Positions 1 through 6,963 of a stretch of 64,000 bases of DNA are shown in pieces. The DNA is from Nonomuraea ceibae (GTDB lineage Bacteria > Actinomycetota > Actinomycetes > Streptosporangiales > Streptosporangiaceae): contig NZ_JAHKRO010000030.1 in assembly GCF_019396325.1 (NCBI RefSeq), positions 1-64,000 of the forward strand, given 5' to 3'. A program made the position numbers and the translations under genes. Under the pieces are notes generated by a model. The model saw only the letters and a list, made by a program, of their open reading frames with translations. It was not told the DNA's origin and ran no database searches. Position 1 is the stretch's first letter. Each line of letters starts with the position of its first letter.

Positions 1-735
1 CAGCCAGCCGCCGACGGCGAGCGCGGCGGTGCGCACCGCCGTCATCCTGGCCAGCGACCGGGCCGCGGCGGCCTGCCGGGCGACGCGCGCGGACAGACGG
101 GCGTCGGCGCGGTCCTCGTCCCCGCAGGCCACGATGTCGCGCAGGCCACCCGCCAGGCCGGTCATCGCGTCGGACAGCTCCTCGTCGGCCACCAGGAACG
201 CGCGCTGCCGCCGGGCGAGCGCCGGCAGCGACGCCAGGAACAGCACCAGCCCCGCCACGAACGCGGGCAGCACGAGCACGAGCGCGCCCGGCACCAGCGT
301 CGACAGGCCGATCACCACCCCCGCCACCGTGAACGCGAACCCGCGCACGGTGGTGACGACGGCGGCGAACGCGTCCCTGGCCAGCTCCACCTGCAGCCCG
401 GCCCGCGCGACGGCCGCGCTGTCGCGGGGCTCGCGGGCGTGCACGGCGTCCTCGACGACCCGGGTGAGCAGGTCGTCGCGGAACGGCTCGGCGATCCCGG
501 CGACGGCGAGCACCACCTGGCGCGCGGCCACGGCCGCCAGCGCCCACGCGGCGCCCAGCGCGGCCAGCCACACCAGGCCCGTCCCGGGGCTCCCGGCGGC
601 GAACCCGTCCTCGATGGCGCGCGCGACGGCATGCCCGATGAGCACCGCCGGGGCCGCCTCCAGCAGCGACCACACGCCGATCCTCACCAGCAGCCGCGGC
701 TCCCGCCGCAGCGCCCCCCACACCACCCCCCTCAC
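1..735 (-). CDS. amfA: ABC exporter half-transporter of the lanthipeptide operon (partial, C-terminus off the window)
   Basis: Only the first ~245 codons are present and the rest lies beyond base 1. The reading frame opens at GTG (733-735), which overlaps the TGA of the upstream exporter gene as GTGA, so the two are translationally coupled. The visible part is an ABC-exporter membrane domain: hydrophobic stretches around residues 15-35, 50-75, 130-155 and 160-180, joined by a long charged cytoplasmic loop containing EPFRDDLLTRVVEDAVHAR. No nucleotide-binding domain is visible because of the truncation. In SapB-type loci (S. griseus amf, S. coelicolor ram) two half-transporters follow the precursor gene and export the peptide. 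The symbol is given by position only. Inference: heterodimer with the neighbouring transporter, exporting the modified peptide. Confidence 0.85.
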   Translation of the reverse strand, partial: MRGVVWGALRREPRLLVRIGVWSLLEAAPAVLIGHAVARAIEDGFAAGSPGTGLVWLAALGAAWALAAVAARQVVLAVAGIAEPFRDDLLTRVVEDAVHAREPRDSAAVARAGLQVELARDAFAAVVTTVRGFAFTVAGVVIGLSTLVPGALVLVLPAFVAGLVLFLASLPALARRQRAFLVADEELSDAMTGLAGGLRDIVACGDEDRADARLSARVARQAAAARSLARMTAVRTAALAVGGWL

Positions 736-2867
736 CGCCCACCACCGAACCCCCCGCTTTGCCGAGGCGCCAGCCCACCCTGCCCCTGATGGGGAACAGC
801 CGCCCCCCGGCCCTCCCCCGAGGTGAAGGCATCGCCCGCAAGGCGGCCGTCCCGGCGGGAAGCGGGGGCCGAAGGGCCGCCCGCCAAGCCCTCACCCTGG
901 CCGGGAGCGGGCGCCGCCCGGTCCTCCCCCGAGGCGGCAGGACCGCCGAGGTAACCGTCCCTGCGGGGAGCGGGGGTGGGAGGACCGCCCGCGCGGCCCT
1001 CCCCCGCGACAGGCGCGCCACCCGGAAGGTGACCGTCCCGGCAGGGAGCGGGGGCCGGAGGGCCGTCCGCGAAGCCCTCGCGCGCTCGGGGCGGGGGCGG
1101 GGGGTGGTCCTTGCCCGAGGCGGCGGGGGCGTCCGTGGGGTGGGGGGTGGACTGGAAGATGGCCCGGTAGGCGGGGTCCTGCCAGAGGTCGTGGTGGGGG
1201 CCGGTGGCGCGGACGGCGCCGTTGTCGAGCCAGATGACCTGGTCGGCGCGGGCGGCCGTGGCGAGGCGGTGGGCGACGATGAGGCGGGTGCGGCCGCGCG
1301 GGTCCTCGGTGAGGGCGCGGGCGACCTGGCGTTCGGTGACGGTGTCGAGGCTGGAGGTGGCGTCGTCCAGCACGAGGAGCCGCTCGCCGCGGGCGAACGC
1401 GCGGGCGAGGCCGAGGCGCTGGCGTTCGCCGCCGGACATGGGGGCGTCGGCGAGCGGGGTGTCGTAGCCGTCCGGCAGCCGCCGTACGAAGGAGTCCGCG
1501 CAGGCGGCGCGTGCCGCCTCGGCGACGTGCTCGGTCAGGTCGTCGCCGGAGGGGCCGGGGTACGGGGTGAGGGCGTCGGCGATGGTGTCGCCGGTCAGGA
1601 CCGGGCGTTCGACGGCGTACCCGATGGCCCGGCGCAGGGTGCGGCGGGGCAGCTCGGTGAGGGGGACGCCGTCGAGGAGAACGGCGCCGCCGGACGGGTC
1701 GGCGAGGCGGGCGGCGAGGGCGGCGAGCAGGGACTTGCCTGATCCGGAGCGGCCGACGACGGCGGTGACGGTGCCGCCGGGGATGACCAGCTCGGGGACG
1801 GCGAGCCCGGCGGCGGTGACGGACCGGAACTCAAGGGTGCCGGGGGTGCGGCCGGAGGCGGCCCCGCCGGCCGTGCCGGAAGGCTTGGGAGGGTACGGCG
1901 GTAAGGGGTGGGTGCCGTAGTGGGGGGTGGGGAGGGTGAAGAGCTCGGCGACGCGGGCGGCGGCGGAGCGGGCGCGGGCGAGGCCGCCGAGGTAGCCGAG
2001 GGCGCCGCTGAGGGCGGCGCCGAGGACGGCGTAGCGGGCGGCGGCGTAGAGTTCGCCGATCGTGAGGTCGCCGGCGGCGAGCAGGAGCCCGCCGGCGGCG
2101 AGGACGGCGATCTCGACGACGGGCACGACGAGGCCCGCCTGGACGCCGGCGGTGGCGTTGGCGCGCCACAGTCCGAGGCCGCGGGCGCGCAGGCGGGGCA
2201 GGGGGCCGAGGACGCGGCGGGCCTCGCGGTCGGCGGTGCCGGCGGCGGTGATGGTGCGGGCGCCGCCGAGCGCGTCGACGAGGCGGGCGGCGATCTCGCC
2301 CTGGACCTCCTGGTAGCCGCCGGCGACGGCGGTGGTGGTGCGCAGGAAGGCGCGCAGGACGAGCAGGATGGCGACCACGCCGGCGGCGAGGGCGGCGGCG
2401 AGCCGCGGGTCGATGAGGACGAGGGCGACGAGTGCGCCCACGGTGGGGACGAGCGGGGCGAGGGCGCCGGTGACGGCTTCGGGGGCGCGGCCGACTTCCT
2501 CGGTGTTGAGCCCGGTGCGGGTGACGAGCTCGCCGCCGGGGTAGCGGCGGGTCACGGGCAGGCCGGCGGCGAGGACGTGGCGCAGGAGGCGCAGGCGGAG
2601 TCCGGCGGCGGCGTGGGCGGCGCTGGCGCCGCGGGCCCAGACGCCGAGGCTCTCGCAGAGCATGACGGCGGCGACGACGGCGGCGCTGAGCGCGAGCCAG
2701 AACGTCTGCTGGGGGGCGGCGGCGGTGAAGGCGTCGACGGTGCGGCCCACGAGGTAGGGCAGGGCGAGTTCGGCGGCGGCGCCGGTGATCGCGGTGACGG
2801 CGAGGATCGCGGGCCAGGGCCCGCCGCGCCGTACCGTGTCGAGCACGAGCCGGTCTGCGGCCTGCAT
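732..2867 (-). CDS. amfB: ABC exporter (membrane + ATPase) with unusual repetitive C-terminal tail
   Basis: A 711-aa ABC half-exporter. The start ATG (2865-2867) is chosen because GAGGAG lies about 7 bases upstream; a longer frame exists but has no such site. A six-helix membrane domain fills roughly residues 10-300. The ATPase domain follows, with Walker A GRSGSGKS, signature MSGGERQRLG, Walker B LLVLDDATSSLD and a switch His in IVAHRLATAARAD. The canonical protein ends near residue 572. It is followed by a ~139-residue Gly/Pro/Ala/Arg tail of imperfect repeats (RDG and GEG motifs) that is absent from ordinary exporters. The tail frame is open to a TGA that overlaps the next gene's GTG, which argues the tail is translated. 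It likely exports the class III lanthipeptide encoded just upstream. The symbol follows amf gene order. Confidence 0.9.
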   Translation of the reverse strand: MQAADRLVLDTVRRGGPWPAILAVTAITGAAAELALPYLVGRTVDAFTAAAPQQTFWLALSAAVVAAVMLCESLGVWARGASAAHAAAGLRLRLLRHVLAAGLPVTRRYPGGELVTRTGLNTEEVGRAPEAVTGALAPLVPTVGALVALVLIDPRLAAALAAGVVAILLVLRAFLRTTTAVAGGYQEVQGEIAARLVDALGGARTITAAGTADREARRVLGPLPRLRARGLGLWRANATAGVQAGLVVPVVEIAVLAAGGLLLAAGDLTIGELYAAARYAVLGAALSGALGYLGGLARARSAAARVAELFTLPTPHYGTHPLPPYPPKPSGTAGGAASGRTPGTLEFRSVTAAGLAVPELVIPGGTVTAVVGRSGSGKSLLAALAARLADPSGGAVLLDGVPLTELPRRTLRRAIGYAVERPVLTGDTIADALTPYPGPSGDDLTEHVAEAARAACADSFVRRLPDGYDTPLADAPMSGGERQRLGLARAFARGERLLVLDDATSSLDTVTERQVARALTEDPRGRTRLIVAHRLATAARADQVIWLDNGAVRATGPHHDLWQDPAYRAIFQSTPHPTDAPAASGKDHPPPPPRAREGFADGPPAPAPCRDGHLPGGAPVAGEGRAGGPPTPAPRRDGYLGGPAASGEDRAAPAPGQGEGLAGGPSAPASRRDGRLAGDAFTSGEGRGAAVPHQGQGGLAPRQSGGFGGGR
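820..1110. repeat. Degenerate GC-rich direct repeats encoding the exporter tail
   Basis: Blocks resembling CGTCCCGGCGGGAAGCGGGG recur at about 848, 956 and 1034. The spacings are 108 and 78 bases, both multiples of three. They alternate with CCTCCCCCG blocks near 820, 923 and 1000. The repeats stay in frame with the exporter gene and encode its Gly/Pro/Arg-rich tail. They look like in-frame minisatellite expansion rather than iterons or a CRISPR array, since the units are imperfect and lie inside a gene. Confidence 0.6.
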
Positions 2868-2898
2868 CCGTCGTCTCCTCGGGGGGCATGAAGGTGAG

Positions 2899-2935
2899 CG
2901 GGTCCCCGCGCCGGCACCTGCGGTGCGGGGACCCG
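2899..2935 (-). terminator. Hairpin attenuator between precursor and exporter genes
   Basis: An 11-bp perfect stem (CGGGTCCCCGC at 2899-2909 pairing with GCGGGGACCCG at 2925-2935) with a 15-base loop lies 11 bases after the precursor stop codon. There is no T-run, which is usual for actinomycete terminators. In this position it should act as a partial terminator or 3' stabiliser, making more precursor message than exporter message, as is common in lanthipeptide operons. The attenuation role is inferred. Confidence 0.7.
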
Positions 2936-2946
2936 TGCCACAGGAT

Positions 2947-3078
2947 CTAGTGGCAGATGGCGACACTCAGGTTGCTGGGCTTGCCGGAGTGACACGTGAG
3001 AACCGTGAGCGTGCTGCCGCCGCTGGCCACGTCGCTGGCCGCGGGAGCCTCAAGACCCTGCAGGTCGAGAAGAACCAT
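2947..3078 (-). CDS. amfS: SapB/AmfS-type class III lanthipeptide precursor (43 aa)
   Basis: A 43-aa precursor of a ribosomally made, post-translationally modified peptide. The start ATG (3076-3078) has a near-perfect ribosome site, AAGGAGGTG, about 7 bases upstream. An in-frame extension to 3135 lacks a site and would only duplicate the synthetase 3' end. The leader (residues 1-21) contains LLDLQ, the (I/L)xxLQ motif that class III synthetases recognise. The core (residues 22-43) has two copies of the SapB ring motif S/T-x2-S/T-x3-C: Ser22-Thr25-Cys29 and Ser35-Ser38-Cys42. SapB itself has the same two-ring spacing. The gene starts inside the last 29 bases of the synthetase gene, so translation may be coupled. 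Predicted product: a two-ring amphiphilic morphogen-like peptide that assists aerial growth. Family and ring spacing are seen; biological role is inferred. Confidence 0.93.
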   Translation of the reverse strand: MVLLDLQGLEAPAASDVASGGSTLTVLTCHSGKPSNLSVAICH

Positions 3079-5629
3079 GTGAAGACACCTCCTTCCGAGG
3101 CTCGTCGGGGACAGGCCGCTCGGGTGCGGCCTCAAGGAACGGCAGTCGGACGGTCCGCTCCGCGTGCCCCGTGCCGTGCACGGTGCCGAGGGCGAACAGG
3201 ACGCCGGCCGTTCCGGTCGCGAAATCCATGGACAGGCGCAGGAGCTGGTCTCCGGGGAAGGCGAGCCCGCCCGCGTGGGGCAGGGCGTGCCAGCTCAGTG
3301 CCTTGACGTGCTCGTCGGCCAGGGGGTCTCCGGCGAGCGCGGCGACGATGCCGGCGCGGCCGGTGAACAGCCCGGACTGGACGAAGAAGCCGGAGCGTGC
3401 GACGAGGCGCAGCGCGTCCAGCTCGCCGGCGAGTTCGTCGCCGGGGCGGTGGGTGAGGTAGCGGGCGAGGACGAGGGCGATGCCGACGGATCCCTCGTCG
3501 AGGTAGGGCAGCAGCCGCCAGCCCTGGTTCACCTGGAGGGAGCCGTCCTCGGCGCGGCGGCAGCGGCGCAGGTCCTGGCGGAGCGCGGTGGCGGCCAGGT
3601 CGAGCAGCGCGGTGTCGCCGGTGCGCTCGTAGGCGTGGAGGAAGAGCAGGGCGGGCCCGGACGAGCCGTACATGAGGCCGGCGCGTGGGTTGTCGCCGCC
3701 GCTGAGCTCGGGCACGTCGTCGGGGCCGCCGAGCCGGTCGGCGCACAGTTCGACGGCGCGGCGGGCCTCGTCGGGGAAGCCGAGGTGGAAGAAGGTGAGG
3801 CCGAGGCCGGACAGTCCGGAGTGCAGCGCCGGTTCGAGGCCTTCCCAGTGCTCGCGCAGGCTGATGCCGATGGTGTCGAGCGCGGTCTGGCGGTGGCCGA
3901 GCCGGTCCAGGACGTACGCGATGCCGTGCAGGCCGTCGTAGAGGCCGAGGCCGGAGCCTGGGGCGGGCCGCAGGGCGCGGGCGAGCAGCCACTCCTCGTA
4001 TTCGGGGAAGCGGCCGGCGCCGGTGGCCTCCAGCGCGTACAGGACTCCGGCGGCGCCGGTGGCGAGGTTGAGGCCGCCGCCGGGCTTGAACTGGGCCACG
4101 TCGCCGGGGAAGAGCCGGTCGTCGCGTCCGGGGGTGGCGCTGGCGCGGATGGCCTTGACCATGGCGTCGCGCAGGTGCGGCCAGGGGGTGACGCCGGGCA
4201 GCGGCGGGGGCGGGGTCTCGGTTTCGCCGCCGAGGATCGTGGCGACGGCGCGGGTCACGCTCTCGCGGGGCACGGGGAAGGTCTCGGTGACGAGCTCGCC
4301 GAGGTGGGCGACCTTGGGCCGGTGCAGCGGCAGCATGATCGTGCACTGCGGGGCGAACAGGCCGAGCCGCAGGCAGGCGAGCGCGTACCTGTCGACGTCG
4401 GCGCCCTGCCGGTCGGGGGGCGCGGCGAAGGCGGGGTGGGCGAGCGCGGCGCGGGCGCCGTCGCCGGTGAGGGTGGCCACCTCGTAGTCGATGAGCACGA
4501 CCCGGCCGTCGTCGGTGAGCAGGATGTTGTCCGGGTGCAGGTCGCCGAAGACCACGCCGCGCCCGTGCAGCTCGTCCACGGCCGCCTCGACCTGGTCGAG
4601 GGTGTCGAGCGCCCAGCGCGTGTAGTCGGCGAGGTCGGCGTCGGTGCAGGTGGCGCGGGTGAGCGGGTAGCGGTGGACGAGCCGGCGTTGCAGCGGCGTC
4701 CCGTCGACGAACTCCTGCACGAGGAAGTGGTGCTCGCCGAGCGTGAAGTAGCCGCGCAGGCCGGGCGCGGCGCTGAGCCCGTCGAGGCGTTCCAGGATGT
4801 CGCGTTCGTGCTCCAGGCGGGCGACGGCGTCGCGGCCGGCGGCGTCCAGCCCGGCGTGCGGCCTGGCCTCCTTGAGGACGACCCGCTCCCCGGTGCCCGT
4901 GTCGCGGGCCAGGTAGACGCCGCCGCCGTTGGAGAAGTGCAGGACGCTCTCGATCGTGTACGGGAGCCCGCTCGTGGTGACGGCGTTGCGCGCGGCCAGG
5001 TGGGGTTCGAGGAAGCCGGGCAGCGTCGTCCAGGGGGGCACCGTGAAGGTGGCGCCGCGCACGTCGGGCACGAGCTTGCCGCCGCCGTCCTCGACGGCGA
5101 GCACGCGCTCGCCGGAGCCGGACAGGCAGTGCCGCTCGGCGAACCCGCCGTAGCGCACGTACAGCGGGCCGTCGCCGTAGCGCAGGTCGCTGAGGATGTA
5201 CGGGCCCCGCACCCCGCGCAGCAGCTCGTCGAGCTCCTTCAGGACGAGTTCGAGCTGGCCCTCGTCGCGCGGGTAGATCGTGACGAGTTTGCCGCTGGAG
5301 GCGCGGGAGGCGGCCTTGGAGTTCAGCATGATCAGGACGGGCGCGCCGCGCAGGAACTTGAACGCGATGCCGCGCGGGACGCAGTAGTCCCAGACGGCGG
5401 CTATGGCGCGCTCGGCGTCGTCGGCGCGGGCGGACACGTGGATCTTCCAGCCCTGGGCGGGCAGGGGCGGCTCACCGGTGGGGGCGTAATAGCACCAGGT
5501 GTCGGTCGTGTCATGAAACCAGCCCTCCGGCACGGGCCGGCGGGGGAATTCCGCGCCATCGGCTGCGCTGTGGTCGAGATTGTCGTAGAACAATCTGTCG
5601 GCCAGGCAGTACAGCTCATACTGATCCAT
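3050..5629 (-). CDS. amfT: Class III lanthipeptide synthetase LanKC (lyase-kinase-cyclase)
   Basis: An 859-aa trifunctional synthetase of typical LanKC/RamC/AmfT size. The N-terminal phospho-Ser/Thr lyase domain spans about residues 1-220 and opens with YCLADRLFYD. The Ser/Thr kinase domain spans about 225-470: Lys253 in VVLKEA, catalytic Asp363 in FGDLHPDNIL (a degenerate HRD loop, usual for the family) and a DYE in place of DFG at 381-383. The LanC-like cyclase domain starts near 515 with Gly-rich toroid motifs (LYDGLHGIAYVL, LHSGLSGLGL, GLMYGSSGPALL). The Cys/His zinc ligands of true LanC are not apparent at those motifs, as expected for class III. It phosphorylates and dehydrates core Ser/Thr and forms (methyl)lanthionine or labionin rings on the peptide encoded just downstream. 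The start at 5629 is preceded by only a weak ribosome site. Confidence 0.95.
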   Translation of the reverse strand: MDQYELYCLADRLFYDNLDHSAADGAEFPRRPVPEGWFHDTTDTWCYYAPTGEPPLPAQGWKIHVSARADDAERAIAAVWDYCVPRGIAFKFLRGAPVLIMLNSKAASRASSGKLVTIYPRDEGQLELVLKELDELLRGVRGPYILSDLRYGDGPLYVRYGGFAERHCLSGSGERVLAVEDGGGKLVPDVRGATFTVPPWTTLPGFLEPHLAARNAVTTSGLPYTIESVLHFSNGGGVYLARDTGTGERVVLKEARPHAGLDAAGRDAVARLEHERDILERLDGLSAAPGLRGYFTLGEHHFLVQEFVDGTPLQRRLVHRYPLTRATCTDADLADYTRWALDTLDQVEAAVDELHGRGVVFGDLHPDNILLTDDGRVVLIDYEVATLTGDGARAALAHPAFAAPPDRQGADVDRYALACLRLGLFAPQCTIMLPLHRPKVAHLGELVTETFPVPRESVTRAVATILGGETETPPPPLPGVTPWPHLRDAMVKAIRASATPGRDDRLFPGDVAQFKPGGGLNLATGAAGVLYALEATGAGRFPEYEEWLLARALRPAPGSGLGLYDGLHGIAYVLDRLGHRQTALDTIGISLREHWEGLEPALHSGLSGLGLTFFHLGFPDEARRAVELCADRLGGPDDVPELSGGDNPRAGLMYGSSGPALLFLHAYERTGDTALLDLAATALRQDLRRCRRAEDGSLQVNQGWRLLPYLDEGSVGIALVLARYLTHRPGDELAGELDALRLVARSGFFVQSGLFTGRAGIVAALAGDPLADEHVKALSWHALPHAGGLAFPGDQLLRLSMDFATGTAGVLFALGTVHGTGHAERTVRLPFLEAAPERPVPDEPRKEVSSHGSSRPAGS

Positions 5630-5666
5630 GCGTTAGAGATTGCCCGCCAAGCCCGGATTGCGTCTA

Positions 5667-5696
5667 GTAACACATAACATGACTGATGTGTGGCAA
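5667..5696 (-). promoter_or_regulatory. Candidate promoter and operator of the lanthipeptide operon
   Basis: The gap between kinase and synthetase genes (5630-5722) is strikingly AT-rich for this genome. On the minus strand TTGCCA (5691-5696) and TGTTAC (5667-5672) are separated by 18 bases, like -35 and -10 elements, and would start RNA about 30 bases before the synthetase. An inverted repeat ACACAT-N10-ATGTGT (5670-5691) fills the spacer, the right place for an operator. A second small palindrome, GTGAATTTTTCAC, lies at 5711-5723 beside the kinase stop codon. The promoter reading is by eye. Confidence 0.5.
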
Positions 5697-5722
5697 TTTA
5701 ATTCGCATTTGTGAATTTTTCA

Positions 5723-6847
5723 CTATAAGGCGCGTGGGAGATATACGGTGAATGTGAATTCGCCGCTGCGCAGGGCCGTGGCCTCCAGCCAGCCGCCGAG
5801 CACCGACACGCGTTCGGCCAGGTTGAGCAGCCCCTGGCCGGCGTCTCCCGGCTTGCGCGGCGGGCCGACGCCGTCGTTGCGGATCGACAGGCGCACCAGG
5901 CCGTCACGTTCCAGCAGGTGCACGACGCACTCGCGGGCGGTGGCGTGGCGCAGCACGTTCGTCACGCCCTCGCGCAGCGCGTGGGTGAGCGCCTCGGCGA
6001 CCTCCCACGGCAGCTCACGGCACGACACCTTGACCTGGCAGCGCACCCCGACCGACTCCAGCAGCGCGCGGGCCGAGCTCAGCTCCCGCTCCAGCGACGA
6101 GCGCCGTACGCCGTGGGCGACCGCGCGGACGTCGGCGGCCAGCCCGCGCGCCAGCGCGAGCGTCTCGTGCACCTCGTTCTCGCACTTGTCCAGGTCGTCG
6201 CGCAGCAGCCGCTGGATGAGCTGCACCTTCAGCACCAGGACGGTGAGCCGGTGGCCGACCAGGTCGTGCAGGTCGCGGGTGAAGCGGCGGCGCTCGAACG
6301 ACACGGCCTTGCCGATCATCTCGGTGCGCGCCTCCGACAGGCGGTGCGCCCGCACGGCCAGGCTCACGACCGCGAACTCGGCCAGCCCGACCACCGGCGC
6401 GGAGACCGCCCACCCGAGGTCCACCGACGCCTGGTCGGGCGCGGCCAGCAGCAGCGGGCCGGTGACCAGCGCCAGCGCGACCAGCACGAACGAGCGGATC
6501 CGGTCGGCGGCCAGCAGCAGCGCCCCGGCGAGCAGCCCGCACACGGGCGTCCACGCCGCCCCGAACAGCGGCAGCGGCAGGTAGGTCAGCCACGACTGCA
6601 GCCCGGCCGCCCACCACCCCGGGCTGCCGCCGGTCAGCAGCCCGAGCACGAACCTGGCGTGCACGGCCAGCAGCACCAGCAAGGTCACCGACCCGGCCAG
6701 TTCCCGCCCGCTCCCCGCCAGGCTCGACTGCACCGCCACGGAGACGCCGAGCAGCCCGGCCGTCAGCCCGATGCCGCCCGTCCACAACGGGGACGAGGGA
6801 CCGGCCGTCCAGGAGCGCGACCGGCGAACGCCACGTGTCTCTTCCAC
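5723..6847 (-). CDS. Membrane sensor histidine kinase, NarL-partner (HisKA_3) type
   Basis: About 374 aa from GTG 6847, which has GGGGGA upstream; a longer frame to 6949 adds a Gly/Arg-rich leader unlike coding sequence of the family. The N-terminal half has four to five hydrophobic segments. The dimerisation/phosphorylation motif is RRRFTRDLHDLVGHRL, with His in DLHD. The ATPase domain has an N-box (EGVTNVLRHA) and G-box (NDGVG...GQGLLNLAERV). Such kinases phosphorylate LuxR/NarL-type response regulators. No response regulator gene lies beside it, although classical amf/ram loci carry an orphan regulator (AmfR/RamR) and no kinase. It sits immediately upstream of the lanthipeptide synthetase on the same strand, so it probably senses a signal that controls this operon. 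The partner regulator is unknown. Confidence 0.85.
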   Translation of the reverse strand: MEETRGVRRSRSWTAGPSSPLWTGGIGLTAGLLGVSVAVQSSLAGSGRELAGSVTLLVLLAVHARFVLGLLTGGSPGWWAAGLQSWLTYLPLPLFGAAWTPVCGLLAGALLLAADRIRSFVLVALALVTGPLLLAAPDQASVDLGWAVSAPVVGLAEFAVVSLAVRAHRLSEARTEMIGKAVSFERRRFTRDLHDLVGHRLTVLVLKVQLIQRLLRDDLDKCENEVHETLALARGLAADVRAVAHGVRRSSLERELSSARALLESVGVRCQVKVSCRELPWEVAEALTHALREGVTNVLRHATARECVVHLLERDGLVRLSIRNDGVGPPRKPGDAGQGLLNLAERVSVLGGWLEATALRSGEFTFTVYLPRAL

Positions 6848-6963
6848 CCGTCCCCCGCCATGCGGCTGACCCGACAGGACCGTACCGTCGCGAGAGCGCC
6901 CACCACCCCCGCCTCTTACCCATCGGACCCGACCGGGCCGGTGTTGCACACCTCAGGTCGTGC

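Noticed and set aside
820-1110. CRISPR-like or iteron array
   Set aside because: Units are imperfect, unequal in spacing and in frame with the exporter; no spacers or cas genes.
2947-3135. 62-aa version of the lanthipeptide precursor
   Set aside because: The extra 19 residues come from the synthetase 3' end and lack a ribosome site; the 43-aa form has AAGGAGGTG.
3164-5677. 837-aa open frame antisense to the LanKC gene
   Set aside because: Low-complexity Gly/Ala/Val/Glu product, a shadow of the GC-rich LanKC frame; no ribosome site or domain.
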